Positions 44,901 through 56,636 of a DNA stretch of 64,000 nucleotides are shown piece after piece. Each line of letters begins with the position of its first letter. The stretch's first letter is position 1. The notes below the pieces were generated by a model that saw only the letters and a program-made list of their open reading frames with translations, ran no database searches and was not told the origin of the DNA. The DNA lies in NCBI RefSeq assembly GCF_049243985.1, contig NC_135377.1, positions 63,436,145-63,500,144 on the forward strand, in the 5' to 3' direction. Source of the stretch: Paroedura picta (lineage: Eukaryota > Chordata > Lepidosauria > Squamata > Gekkonidae). The translations under genes were made by a program, and so were the position numbers.

Positions 44901-45578
44901 AACAGTTCCCCTCCCCAAAAAGATTTCCTGCATGTAAGATGGATTATCATCATGTTTTAAAAGTTTTTTGGGGGAGGGGGGATTCTTGAGAGAGGCACAC
45001 CAGAAAATAGTGTCTCAGAACAGTCTCCAAATGTGGCATGGGGGGCAAATTATGGTCTAGCCTCCAGTTTTATAATCTACATACAGCAACTTATAACCAC
45101 CTACATATTAGAATGTGTCACAACCACAAAGATATTGCCGGCCAGAGATAATTGCAAGTTTCAAGGAATAGCTAGAGAGCTAAGATGAGTGTCACAGGGA
45201 AAGGGAGGACTTCAACTGTTAGCCAATTTAATGTGAAGAAAAATTAATTCCCAGTCCCTAAATTGGAGTCTAGTTGGATAAAAAGTGTAAAGCAAGGTTA
45301 ACCTTACTTCCCAAGGAGAAAGTCCATCCTGGCTGTCAATGAAAGTTATGTTTGATGACTTGGATAAAAGCGCTTCTTGGACATCTCTAGGCAAGTTGTC
45401 AAGCAAGAAAACAATTTTGCTTTCTTAAAACCTGTCATGTTCCACAGTACAATGAATATGAAAGTGGAAAACATATGCCTTTTGCATAATGCTGAAAAAC
45501 ATTTGTTGCATTTGAGAATGTCTAATTATATGTTTATGACCTTAAGAGTGAGGAATATCCATCTTGATCGGTACACCA

Positions 45579-46784
45579 GGTGACCAGATTTTAATACTGG
45601 TAAAGCAGGACACTTTGGTGTTCCGGGGGGGGGGGGGGGGTATGGCCAGAACGGGCGCTGCCACTTCCGGTCTGAGGTGGAAGCAGCATGCCGCCTCCTG
45701 GCGGACCGCTGCTGAGGACGATAGAGGCACCAAGGGGTAGAGCGGCCTTCCCCCCACCACCACTGTGGAGGCAGAGAAGCAGAGCTCAGTCGGAAGAGGC
45801 AGGGGCGCACGTGGGGCTGGGGCAGCAGCCACCAACTTTTTCAAAAGGTCATTGACTTTGTGGTGTCTCTCCCAGCCAGCATTGAACGCCCGACTTCACT
45901 GTAGCCGCACTCCGCCTCCCTCTTCTTCTTCTTCCTCGCCGCCTCCGCCTCTTTCTCACCTCCTCTACCAACAAACAGCCTTCCCGCAACACCTCTTGCC
46001 AGCCACTCAGCCAGCTTCTGCCTCAGGCCGCCCTCAGCCTTGCCTTGTCGTGGCAGCAGGGGGGGAAGGTGGGGGCCCCTTCCTGAATGGAGCAGGGGGA
46101 GGGTAACAACCAGCGGTCTGGGGCGGCCAAGGGGGCCAGTGGTGCAGCCCAGCCTGCAGGCAGCCCGGGGAAGAGGGGTGGTTGCTCTGCTGGAGGTGCT
46201 CCGGGGGAGAGGGTAGGTGGCTGCGTGTTGCTCAGCAGGGCGGCCTCGTGCTTCCCAAGGCCAACTAGCTAGGGAGCCGCCTTAGCTCCCCCCATGAAGA
46301 AAGTTCACCATCTCCTGGGAAGGCAGGCTGGCTGGCTGGATGGCTAGCCGACCGGGGCACACAATGGGGATTGCGCTCGTTACTGTCCCTTTTCCCCCTG
46401 TGAAGGATCAGCCACCCTCAGCTTCTGCATGGCCCCCACTTCGTCCAGCAAGCCCTGTATACCCAATACAGTGGAGATGCATGCATTTACTGTAGACAGG
46501 AATCCAGTGACCAGCGCCAGCATGAGTGTGCTGTTTCAGTCACAAGTTTAGTTGTACGTGGGTTGCATGTAGCATGAGAATTATTCCGTGCGCATTTAAA
46601 CACAGCCTCCGGCCTCTCTCCTGCTGCCGCTACTATTGCTCCGTCCACGACTAGGGACAAGGCCCCTCCGTCCAGGACTCCTCCTCTTCCCAGGACGGGC
46701 GAGACTTTTTAATAAAGCCGCGGGACGCGGGACAATTCTTTTAAAAGTGGGCCTATCCCACTAAAATCGGTGAAAATGGTCACC
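45579..46784. mobile_element. 1.2-kb terminal-inverted-repeat element with GC-rich interior
   Basis: Left end GGTGACCAGATTTTAATACT, right end AAAATCGGTGAAAATGGTCACC. The perfect inverted part is GGTGACCA/TGGTCACC. Sub-terminal words (AAAGCAGGACAC; GGGACGCGGGACAATTC) recall the GGTGACCAGATGTCCCG-type DNA elements of reptiles. The interior holds a 16-nt G run, Cys/Pro-rich spurious frames and no transposase. No clean duplication found. Confidence 0.6.
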
Positions 46785-47825
46785 TTAACCTATTAAGGAG
46801 ACAATGCACTGAATCTGAAGAAATAGGCTCTGGTTCACAAAAGCTGGAATTCTGTTCAACTTTAAAGTGGCACTAGATTCCTGCTTATGTTAGCAGGGAA
46901 CAACAAGAATAAACCCAGAGAAGATTCCTGTTCAATTCATGAGCTCTTTTTACTTTTAAAGGACTTCACCATCTGGGATCTGCAGGCTGAACGGAGCCCC
47001 TTCCCCACTCACACTGTATGAATATATGGGTCAATTTTTCACTGTTTAGATTTGCCTTTCCAACTTACATATTTCTCAGCAATGATCTTTTGGAGAACAT
47101 CAAAAACAAACAAAACAAAAAAAGCACCCTTCATGTCTCTTTTATAAACTATCAAGGTACTTTAGGAGTTGGGCCTGGTTTTGTTCTTTACATTAAGTCT
47201 TATTCTTACTGTTGTATTCTTCTGTTTTGTCATTATATGTGCATACCCAGAGGTAGCTGGATATTCTCCATTTGTAAAGAACTCTGGGCTTTCTTAGGAG
47301 GAAAAGGGTAGGGTAACAATATCATAGTAAACAAACACATCAATTATACTGCAGCAAAGAGACACATCAATTAAGGAGCAGGGTTTGCTTTTAAATCAGA
47401 CAAATGGCTTCCATGCAAAGCTCAGCTCTTTCTTTGAAAAAAAAATAATTAAGCAGCATCCATCCGCGTGGATAGCATGCTGGGAACTTAGTCTGAAAAT
47501 ATTTGGGAAATGTTTAGACTTTATCATATTATTGTACCCCCCCCCCCGAGGGGGGATTATGCTATTACTTTATACCTGACCAACAATGCCATTCCACGCA
47601 AACCTGTTGATTTTCACCACTTCAGTCAGGGCAGCAAGGAAAGAGCAGGAAAATGTGTACATGTCTGACAGTGAAGACTTTGGTGCAAATGGTGCAATTA
47701 TAATCTCTTTTTTTATTTTCTCTAATCGACTTAATATGTAGGCTGCCTTACTAGGCTACTAGCACTTCTGGTTTATGATAGCGGAAGGGAGAAAGAAGGA
47801 ATATGCCATCTTGTAGTATCTATCC

Positions 47826-48114
47826 TTAGAAGGCCTCTTGTAGCATAGGATGTTAAAGCAGCTGACATGCTGTCTGAACCTCTGACCATGAGGTTGGGAG
47901 TTTGATCCCAGCAGCCAGCACAAGGTCGACTCAGCCTTCCATCCTTCTGAGGTTGGTAAAATGAGTACCCAGCTTGCTGGGGGGTAAAATGGTAATGACT
48001 GGGGAAGGGAATGGCAAACCACCCCGTATTGAGTCTGCCAAGAAAACACTAGAGGGCATCACCCCAGGGGTCAGACACAACTCGGTGCTTGCACCGAGGA
48101 TACCTTTACCTTTT
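47826..48114 (+). repeat. Sauria-type SINE, near full length
   Basis: Starts TTAGAAGGCCTCTTGTAGCA, B box GAGTTTGATCCC, body TACCCAGCTTGCTGGGGGGT, Bov-B-like end and tail ATACCTTTACCTTTT. Flanking repeats AGTATCTATCC (47815-47825) and AGTGTCTATCC (48115-48125) differ at one base. Confidence 0.92.
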
Positions 48115-48125
48115 AGTGTCTATCC

Positions 48126-48345
48126 GTATCTGATTAGCCCAATTCTGTCAGCTCTTGAAAGCTAAGCTAGGCCAACCCTGGCTAGTATTAGGATGGGAGA
48201 CCTCCAATGATTTGGGTGGTATTTCCTCCAAGGAACACTAGGGGTCATGACACAGAAGCAGGCAATTCCAGCCACCTCCAGGTGTCCCATGCCTGGCTGT
48301 TAGCCAACCTCAAATCTCCTGGCAGCACTACGCCTGCCATACAAT
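48126..48345 (+). repeat. 5S-rRNA-derived SINE
   Basis: GAAAGCTAAGCTAGGCCAAC and AGGATGGGAGACCTCCAATG form the 5S-like head. It starts directly after the 3' duplication of the Sauria SINE on its left. Confidence 0.72.
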
Positions 48346-48901
48346 AAATAAAAACCATTTCATTTTCACAGTGGTTTGTTTTATGGTGCGTTTTTTTTTG
48401 TTCTGGAGGCACTGATGAAGCTGCAGTTTCCTTGATCTCTGTTTACCTAGATTAACATGCAAAATTATAGTAATGGCACACAGCCACAGGACTATTGATT
48501 GGAATAAGGCAAAAGCCACCAAAGATTACGCCCATGCACCTGCAGGCAAAACTCAGACTATTTCCCCAGGTGCGTCATGTCACTTTGAAAAGGTGCTGTG
48601 CAATTCTAAAAAATCTATATGGCTAATGGTACCATAATGCCTGCACGCGTCAAGACTTTTTACTGTCATACGGTATCAAGGAGAATGTTGCTTTTGAACA
48701 GAATGAAAGACCACCTGCTTTAGGCTATAGAGAGACCTTTTAATAGTATTATTAAGGAGCTCAAATGAGCAGAGAGGGCTTTTTACCCAGCTTGAAAATT
48801 TGGTAGAGAAGATTAAAGCATTTCTTAACACAGCATTATTCTTTTAGGTTCTTTGTATGCTCCCAAGAAAATGGTGACAAAAGGATATAAAGATTACACA
48901 G

Positions 48902-49120
48902 TAGGGCTGCCAGCTCTGGGTTGGGAAATACCTGGAGATTTGGGGCATGGAGCTGGGAGTGGGTGGGATTTGGAGTGGGGAGGGACCTCTGCTGAGTATA
49001 ATGTTATGGAATCCACCTTCTAAAGCAGCCCTTTTCTCCAGGGAAACCGAACTTTGTCACCTGGAGATAAACTATAATTTCAGGAGATGCCCAGGTCCCA
49101 ACTGGAGACTGGCATCCCTA
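48902..49120. repeat. GTTGCCA-ended inverted-repeat element, whole copy
   Basis: TAGGGCTGCCAGCTCTGGGT ... AGACTGGCATCCCTA. Interior GTTGGGAAATACCTGGAGAT and TTTCTCCAGGGAAACC. Class not established. Confidence 0.7.
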
Positions 49121-49774
49121 GTTCATAGTGTCACGTTTGACACACACAAAAAAATATATGATTTTCTTGAAAACGTTTATAAATGTATTGCTTGACAAGT
49201 TGAAATTTGGTCAAAAGGAATGCCTCTTGTGTCGAAATCCCACTCCTGGAGAATGGTCCTTTGTAGGTCTACCCAGAATCCTACTCATCTGTACTCAATG
49301 GAACTCCCAGGAAAGCATTCTTCTATACAGGCCAGTTAAATGGTAATTAGTTCCTAATGGATCACAGTTTTACCCTGGCACTTCCTCCAAGGAACTTTGA
49401 AGTTCTTGTAGCCACAGGCCAAAACACCACCCCAAAATCACCAACATATAGTGTGTCAAAACCAAAAGGATAAAACACTTTTACAGAACAGGATAAAACT
49501 GAAAAGTTTAAAACAAAGGTGGTAAGAAACACATGCAGCATGGAATTACAATTTAGCTAAAATTCTTGTCAAATGAGTGGATACTGATTTCTCCCTATTT
49601 CTTGAAAAAAAGATAAAAGTGGGTACTTTGAGGGTAACAGAAGCAAATAAAAAGTTACTATGTTCCTCATCCGAGCTGGAAAAACAGACAATGAATTGAG
49701 TCAACAGTTTGTCTCAAATGGACCCACAGAAGGATCGACGTAGAATGTAATGCACGATATCTTTCCACTGATTA

Positions 49775-49950
49775 GGAGCACTGGGTGGCTCACATGCTCT
49801 TCATCTTCTACATGTTACCATCACAACAACCCTGTGAGGTAGATTAGGCGGAGAAAAAGCAAACAGCTGCCCAAGGTCACCATTTGAAATTCACAGCCGA
49901 GGCTTGGATCTGAGCTAGCCCAACACTCTAACCATTGTGCTGCATTGACT
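49775..49950 (-). repeat. MIR-like SINE, reverse orientation
   Basis: CACAACAACCCTGTGAGGTA ... CTGCCCAAGGTCACC ... AACACTCTAACCATTGTGC, the typical reversed order of an old tRNA/CORE SINE. Confidence 0.65.
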
Positions 49951-49978
49951 CCCTCTCCTATTTAAGAATATTTCGGGA

Positions 49979-50169
49979 TAGGGTTGCCAACTCTAGGCTG
50001 GGGAATTCCTGGAAATTGGGGGGGGCGAAGCCTGGTGAGGGTGGCATCGGCAGAGGGGCAGAAGCCCAGCAGTGCCGGAATGCTACAGAGCCCCTTCCAA
50101 GTCACCATTTTCTCCAGGGGAACCCAAGTGGAGATCCCTCAGAATTCTGGGGAAAGGCTGGCACCCCTA
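49979..50169. repeat. GTTGCCA-ended inverted-repeat element, second whole copy
   Basis: TAGGGTTGCCAACTCTAGGC ... GGCTGGCACCCCTA, with the CATTTTCTCCAGGGGAACCC block. Confidence 0.68.
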
Positions 50170-50189
50170 TTTAGGAATCATATAGTTTG

Positions 50190-50325
50190 AATGGTTCTGA
50201 GCGCTCCCAGCCTCACCTACCACACAGGATATCTGTTATGGGGAAAGGAGGGAAAGGCAATTGTCAGACGCTTCAAGACTCCTTCGGGTAGTAAAAAGCA
50301 GGAGACACACAAAAAACAGCTCTTC
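50190..50325 (+). repeat. tRNA-derived SINE (type T), 5' truncated
   Basis: CCCAGCCTCACCTACCACAC ... AGACTCCTTCGGGTAGTAAA then AACAGCTCTTCT. Confidence 0.75.
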
Positions 50326-50759
50326 TAAGGAATAACTACGGCTGAATAATAGCTGTACTTTCTTTTCACATTATCTCTGGAAGTATCTGCTCAAATTGGA
50401 ATCCTTCTGCTCGCCACCCAAGAACAGCTAGGAGCTGCCATCCCTCTCTACCCTGGAAGTTGGACAGTTGTTTTTTTTTAAGAACTTTTTGTTTAGCTTG
50501 GTAATAGTTCAAAGTTCAAACCTTACCTCCTTTTGCACATTAGTGCCAATAAAGACCTCTAAAGCCTTTTCAAACTGTTTAAATTGTTTTGTTTTCCTCC
50601 AAATAATGTCATCTCTCCCTTTCCTCATCCAAGTGACCATTTTCCCCTCACTGCAGGGCTGTTCCCCTTGAAGGAATGCTAGGAAGTCCGTCTGCTGCTG
50701 AGTGCCTTGGGCATCATGCAGTTCTTGAGAGCTGGCGTGTACCCCATTTTTTGCTACCT

Positions 50760-50880
50760 GAAGGAAGTGGCTTATATTAACCTCCCCTTACACCCTCCCC
50801 AATAGACAATCTGCAAGGTAGGTGGGGCTGAGAGAGCTCTGAAAGACCTGTGACTGATCCAAGGTCAGATTTTTAAGCAG
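50760..50880 (-). repeat. tRNA-derived SINE (type T) fragment, reverse orientation
   Basis: CAAGGTAGGTGGGGCTGAGA then GAGCTCTGAAAGACCTGTGA. Confidence 0.65.
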
Positions 50881-51639
50881 GGAGACCCTCTTGGGGACAG
50901 ACAAAGCTGACGATACTACTCTGGATGCTGGGGAAACCGTTTATGCTGGAAGAATGTTATCATTTTCAGATGGCATGGCCCAGTAATGGAAGCAGGGTAC
51001 TCTTTTACTTTTCCTTGTTACAAATTGCACAAAACAAGGAACAAGTGCTTTGCTGCTGATCTTCTCTTAAAAACAGATCCCTTCTGTATAGAGCAGGGCT
51101 GTGGACTGGTAAGATGAGCTGCACTGATGTCAAGGAATTGAATGTTCACGCCTCTCTTGGACCTGGCTTGGAAATCTGTTTGTGCTTTCCTTGCTTGTCC
51201 CGGGCAGCCAATAAGATGGTGAGACATGCACTTAAAAGTCAGCCGGCAGCTCGGCCTAGAACGATACGCCCACCCCTCAGCCAAATGACCCGATTCTTCC
51301 ATCTCATCACAAAGACTTCAGTGCTGGGGAGAGGATGCAGTGAGGCCATGGAAAGTGAAAAAAATGATGGCAATTAAGTTAATTAAAAACACTTTATTGT
51401 GATCTTAATCTCTGTTTTCAGACTCATCCTGCATTTCCTCCATTCACTTTTGAAGAAATGCCTTTTGGCTGTTTGACGGAGAACCAGTCTCCCGCTTGCA
51501 AAGGGGTTTCCTTCCACCACTTTTCGAAAAGATGAGCTGTATAAATGATCAGAGCCTGGACACAGATTCCCATTGCATAGCATTAATGTGCTTTCTGTTT
51601 ATAGGACACTATTATCAGGCACTATTATTATCTGAGTCA

Positions 51640-52110
51640 ACAGCATGTACTGTATGAAGAAGGAAGTAGGGCAAGCAAGATGTCTCCTGCCCAGGATGGG
51701 CTGCACCTGGCTCACTAGGCCGAAGCTGGTGAAAGGCGCCTTGGTCACTGCTGCCATCCATTTATCCAACAGGAGTCCGGAGTCCAGGAACACCCCCAAG
51801 CTACAAACCTGCTCCTTTAGAGGAAAAATAAGAGCTGGGTATTTATACTCTGCTTTTCACTGCCTGAAGGAGTCTCAAAGTGGCTTACAAACACTTTCCC
51901 CTTCCTCTCCCAGCAACAGACACCCTGTGAGGTAGGTGGGATTGAGAGAGCTGTGACAGAACAGCCCTAAGGGAACTGTGACTACCCCAAAGTCACCCAG
52001 CTGGCTGCATGTGGAGGAGAATGCAACCTCATCCCAAACAGGATAACCCATTTCCTGGGTCAGACCTTACTGCCACCAGTATGCCCACCTGTTCTGCCAG
52101 GGTAAGGGTA
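51640..52110. repeat. Unclassified interspersed repeat interrupted by a SINE
   Basis: The left part ends AAGCTACAAACCTGCTCCTT and the right part resumes GCAACCTCATCCCAAACAGG. These two halves would be contiguous without the SINE between them. Confidence 0.5.
51826..52019 (-). repeat. tRNA-derived SINE (type T), reverse, nested
   Basis: TATACTCTGCTTTTCACTGC ... ACACCCTGTGAGGTAGGTGG ... CACCCAGCTGGCTGCATGTG. It lacks the outermost tRNA head. Confidence 0.78.
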
Positions 52111-52857
52111 TAGTTTGTTAGATCTGCCACAAGCCATATGCAAGCCATGACATTATACCTGTTGCTGATCTTTTTAAATGACTTTTTCCAGGTCAGCTCC
52201 CATGAACATTTGAGAAAGGTGTGGTCCGTCATTATCCTAAATAAATATACACCCATTGAGGCAATATTTTTCCGTGGATAGTGTGTTGGGCTTGAGCCTG
52301 ATGTGCCGAGCTCCTAATCCCTGATCAGCCATGAAATGTCTTCAATGGGGCTGGCTTTTTAGCTTATGCACCATCATTAGAAGAATAAAGACATCCGGGG
52401 GAGGTATGAGGTGGTCAGAAAAAAAAGCAAGTCATATCAACTCAGTAGAAGGAAACAGTATCGTAGTAAAGACAGTTGCATTATCTCCATACATCAAGAA
52501 GTAAGTGCATCTTGCCTAAAATAGAGAATGCTATGCTGTAATGACTGCCCATTTAACTATAGACATTGCACAGGCCCACACAGCATTTGGGATCTGTTCA
52601 TTATACTCTTTCGAATAATGAACAAAGGCAGGCGGTTTACTGAAATTATCTGAGTAACAGGCATCAGTTGGGCTTTCATGGCTCAAAACAATTGCCTTGC
52701 CTTAACTTGTTACAAAACAAAGGAATACCTTATATATAAAGTATACAATATGTTTTCTCCTTCAACAAAGGCCCATGAATAATTTCGGCAACCTCTGCCA
52801 CTTTTTGCTCTTGCTGAGGCACTTATTTAGTACTTCTATTCACTGATGTCAGTAGCC

Positions 52858-53093
52858 TCTTGTGGCGCAGAGTGGTAAGCAGCAGAAATGCTGTCTGAAG
52901 TGATGTCCATGAGGTTGGGAGTTCGATCCCAGCAGCCAGTTCAGCCTTCCATCCTTCCGAGGTCGGTAAAATGAGTACCCAGCTTGCTGGGGGGTAAAAC
53001 GGTAACGACTGGGGAAGGGAATGGCAAACCTCCCCGTATTGAGTCTGCCATGAAAATGCTGGAGGGCGTCACCCCAAGGGTCAGACATGACTT
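52858..53093 (+). repeat. Sauria-type SINE lacking its 3' tail, with 21-bp duplication
   Basis: Full 5' start (TCTTGTGGCGCAGAGTGGTA), B box GAGTTCGATCCC, body as in the other copies. It stops after GGGTCAGACATGACT, without the usual end and ACCTTT tail. Flanked by a perfect 21-bp duplication beginning TATTCACTGATGTCAGTAGC (52837-52857 and 53094-53114). Confidence 0.93.
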
Positions 53094-53149
53094 TATTCAC
53101 TGATGTCAGTAGCCGTTTCAAAAATACAGGAAAGACCACAGCAAACCAG

Positions 53150-53340
53150 GTAGGATGAGATGTCCATGTTTAGAGGCAGTAAATATTTGAATCCCAGAGT
53201 CAGGCATTAAAATTAGGGGGAAGCTTCTGCTTCTATGCTCTGTTGTTGGACCTCCAGAGGAACTGTTTGTGAGACTGGATGCTGGACAAGATGGACCACT
53301 GGTTTGATCCAGCAGAGCTCTTTTTATAGTCTTATGCACA
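53150..53340 (+). mobile_element. CR1-like LINE 3' end
   Basis: GACTGGATGCTGGACAAGAT then GGACCACTGGTTTGATCCAG and CAGAGCTCTTTTTATAGTCT match the conserved CR1-type 3' end (..GGACTAGATGGACC.CTGGTCTGATCCAG..). Short, 5' truncated. Confidence 0.65.
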
Positions 53341-53486
53341 GGATACTAACGTTTTTGGAATGCACATGCACAAATTTAGTATTAATGTTAGCCTCAGTTT
53401 CAACTACTTCAGACAAAAGAATAGTTTTCGTTCTTCTGGGTGTGCCAAAACAGCACGAGGAAATCTTCCTTGGGAACCAACTGAAG

Positions 53487-53580
53487 TTGCCAGCCTCCAG
53501 ATTGGACCTAGGGATCTCCCAGAATTACAGCTGATCTCCAGACAACTGACATCAGTTCCTCTGGAGAAAACTACTGGGTC
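53487..53580. repeat. GTTGCCA-type element fragment
   Basis: AAGTTGCCAGCCTCCAGATT ... CTGATCTCCAGACAACTGAC; left portion only. Confidence 0.55.
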
Positions 53581-53894
53581 AAAACATTGAGCTGGTATTT
53601 TACAATATGACGTATTCCGGAAGACGATTTCCAGAAAGGAGATAAAGAAACTTGTAGTTTATAGACCATTTCACATACTGCATAGAAAATGCCCACCTTT
53701 TTAATTTGTTTATCACAAGTGTGAAACTATAACGAAGATACTGTATTCCAAAGTATAAACATGAACCATAATTCTCCACTCAGCTCTTGTTCTACTACTT
53801 CAGACCAAGACAGCTACCCCCTTAAATTTATCCACTCTTTATCTAAACATCACCTGTCTTTCAAGAGATCCATTGTGTCAAGACTGAGGGCCTC

Positions 53895-53973
53895 AGCTTA
53901 CTTATGTTTCAGCTTGCATTATAGCAGAAAACCATGTTTTCTGCTATAATGAAAGCTGAGACATAAGTAAGCT
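53895..53973. repeat. Near-perfect 79-nt inverted repeat (hairpin)
   Basis: Arms of 39 nt (53895-53933 and 53935-53973) around a single central base, with about three mismatches. The left arm begins AGCTTACTTATGTTTCAGCT and the right arm ends AGCTGAGACATAAGTAAGCT. No recognised family ends or duplication. Confidence 0.9.
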
Positions 53974-53994
53974 TATAATTTATTTAATGAACTA

Positions 53995-54440
53995 GAAATT
54001 AACCCCGCTTTACAAAATATACAGCAGGCGCTAGCGGGGTGGGTGGATGGATGGATGGATGGATAGAAGGAAGGAAGGAAGTGAGAGGGAGAGAAAGAGA
54101 CAGAGAGAGAGAGGCAGAAAAGAGAGAAATTGAGGAAGGGAGGGAGGGAGGGAGGGAGGAAGAAAGGAAATTGAATTCTGGCAGGAAGGCAGGAAGGCAG
54201 GCAGGCAAGCAGGCAGGTGCCATGAAAGGGGAAGGTGCAGGGATGGAAGGAAGGGGAGAAGGATCCGCTGGGTGTTTGGGGGGGTGAGTCATGGGGGCAG
54301 GGGGAGGAAGAGTTGGGGGTTGAGAAGGGTGGATGGCTGGGTGTTTGGGGGCGTAGAAGTGGCAGCCTCAGAGCGTAGGGTTGAGTGGCGAGGGGGAGTG
54401 GGGGGTAAGAGGGCGGGGTTGAGAAAGGTGGGTGTCTACT
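53995..54440. repeat. Purine-rich microsatellite cluster with GCAGGCGCTAGCGGGG start
   Basis: (GGAT)n at about 54043-54063, then GGAA, GAGA, (GGGA)n at about 54137-54158 and (GGCA)n stretches to about 54220, then G-rich sequence. The start motif is shared with the element at 25775. Confidence 0.75.
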
Positions 54441-54479
54441 TGATTTGGGTGGTATATAAAGATATTATAGAAGGAAGTT

Positions 54480-56370
54480 AACTCCTTTGTGGTCTCCATG
54501 ATTAGTTCTGTGTTGCCTGATTCATCATAAATTTTAAATAGAAGGCTTATTTCTGACTGTTACAAACAGCTGATGTTCTTATAGAAGTCAGTAATCAGTA
54601 TCTACGAAAGACTGAAGACATCAGTCAGACAAGATTGCTCAAGACAGAGCCCTCTAAAACAATGATCCTGCTCATCTCCATCCCCATCGTTTTACAGAAG
54701 CCATGCAGAAGGCATCAAATGAACAAGAAAGAATAAATGTTAGCTAGGAGATTAACAACCCAGTGCAAGACATGTGGCCCTCAATCTTCTTCCCTTATAA
54801 GCGTTCTTAGACTGTATAGTCTCAGATTTAAGAAGCCAAAGCCCAGATAATTTATACTACTGATAGAAACTTGTACTTGGGACATTTTTAAAATTAATTG
54901 TAGAGATATTCTTATAGATATAAACTGATTTTTGCAATTCCTGTGTCTAAACTAAGCCAGCCTCTTTCCTGGGTTAGAATTTTATCGTCATCTTTGTATA
55001 CGACACTGCTGCCAAAATTGCATTCTAGACTACAAAACACTGGCACCATTTAATTAGCAGTTTCATTTCAAAACTGGCACAATTTCATTTGCACAAGATT
55101 CATCTTTAAATAAACAAACAGGGAGGATCTTTCTCCTCTTGCTTGCTTTGATTTCACTCAAATGCAGCAGCTCCTTGCTTATCCTACTGAAAGGTAGCAA
55201 TTTTTTGATCCACTTGATCTAACAGCTAATTTAAATTTGGCAAAGAGGAATGGCATTATACAATGGGAAAACATGAATATTATTTGAACTAGGTCATAAC
55301 TAAAACACATAACCTGCATGGTTATAATGAAGTAAAAAACATACACATTTTGTAAAATAAATTAAAACTAGTCCCTCTCTTTTGTCACTGCCTTAAATTA
55401 GGACATTAATTAAAAATAGCAGAATGCAAGCCAGATTTGTGTTCAATCTTTTTGTCTGTCTAAAACGCAACTGTGCATGAATTCAACCAAAAGTGACTGA
55501 ATTGCCTACGAGTAGGGGCACAAATCTACTTGGCAAGAAGCGAGAATAATTCATAGAAAGATATAGGAAATCTTGCCTGTTCATTTATTCTAGAGGCACA
55601 ACTGGCCTGTCTGTGGGAAATCAGCCTGCTGCTAAGAATGCTAAAACAGATTTGAGACCTAGTAATGTGAACAAACATTAACAAAGTATATTATCACAAA
55701 CCTGTTCCCAAATCAGCCCAACTCAATCTAATGCTACAGTTTGTACCTACATTTTGTAAAAAAAAAGGTATAGAGAACTGTGGCAAGACAGATGCACTTT
55801 TGTAAAAGAGGGAATAGAAAAGATGTTTAAAACACATTTAAGTTCCCGTGAACCTTGCCAGACCTGAGTCATCAAATGTAGTCAGCAGTCTCACATTACA
55901 GAAACAGGCATCCAAGCTATTGTCTGTCCTTCTCCAGGTTTTCAATGTGTGAAAGGAACTTTAGTTAGCCATTTTGGCAAAGGTAATGAGAACACTGTCT
56001 TAAAACAGTTTTGTATTTGCAATGTGTCTTTTGGAGGATGGAGAAGGATGAGTATTGGTAGGACTTTGTTTATCGACACCATTTAGACTCTGCCGTTCTC
56101 ACTGGGACTAAGTTGGATGACACAGAGTGTTTTGCCAAAGTCCTTTGATAATGAAATTCAGTTGTGCAACAGCAGTTTGCGGGAGTGTGCTGTAGAGGTT
56201 ATTTTGTTAGGGAAAGAAAACTGGTTTTACAGCAGAAGTTGCATAAAAGCTTTAGAGTAGAGTGATTAGGTGATTTGACTGACGTTGGCTAGTTAATACA
56301 GAGCTCTTTTCCCCATAAAACTTGGTCATCTAAAATGGAAGTTAAACTAGCTAAAATACCAATTGTTTTA
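54480..56370. other. AT-rich intergenic stretch, nothing recognised
   Basis: No gene, RNA gene or clear repeat family seen over about 1.9 kb. It is the longest apparently repeat-free block between RANBP9 and MCUR1. Confidence 0.5.
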
Positions 56371-56371
56371 A

Positions 56372-56636
56372 AAGAGTTGATTTTTATACCCTGCTTTTCA
56401 CTACCCGAAGGAGTCTCAAGGGGGGTTACAATTGCCTTCCCTCTCCCCACAACTGACACCCTGTGAGGTAGGTGGGGCTGAGAGCTCTGAGGGAAGTGTT
56501 CTGCAAGAACAGCCCTAACAGGGCTTTGACTAGCATACAGGACATACACTCCCTCAGCTAGCTGTATGTGGAGGAGCAGGGAGTCAAAAATGGCTCTCCA
56601 GATTAGAGGCTGCCGCCCTCAACCACTACACCCCAA
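56372..56636 (-). repeat. tRNA-derived SINE (type T), reverse orientation
   Basis: TTTTTATACCCTGCTTTTCA then CTACCCGAAGGAGTCTCAAG; body ACACCCTGTGAGGTAGGTGG; head at right CCTCAACCACTACACC. Confidence 0.87.

Noticed and set aside
45765-46272. Possible GC-rich gene between RANBP9 and MCUR1
   Set aside because: Low-complexity Pro/Ser/Gly frames inside an inverted-repeat element; no splice pattern or recognised domain.
53999-54481. Ser/Pro or Arg/Glu-rich frames at 54.0-54.5 kb
   Set aside because: Direct translations of GGAT/GGGA/GGCA microsatellites.
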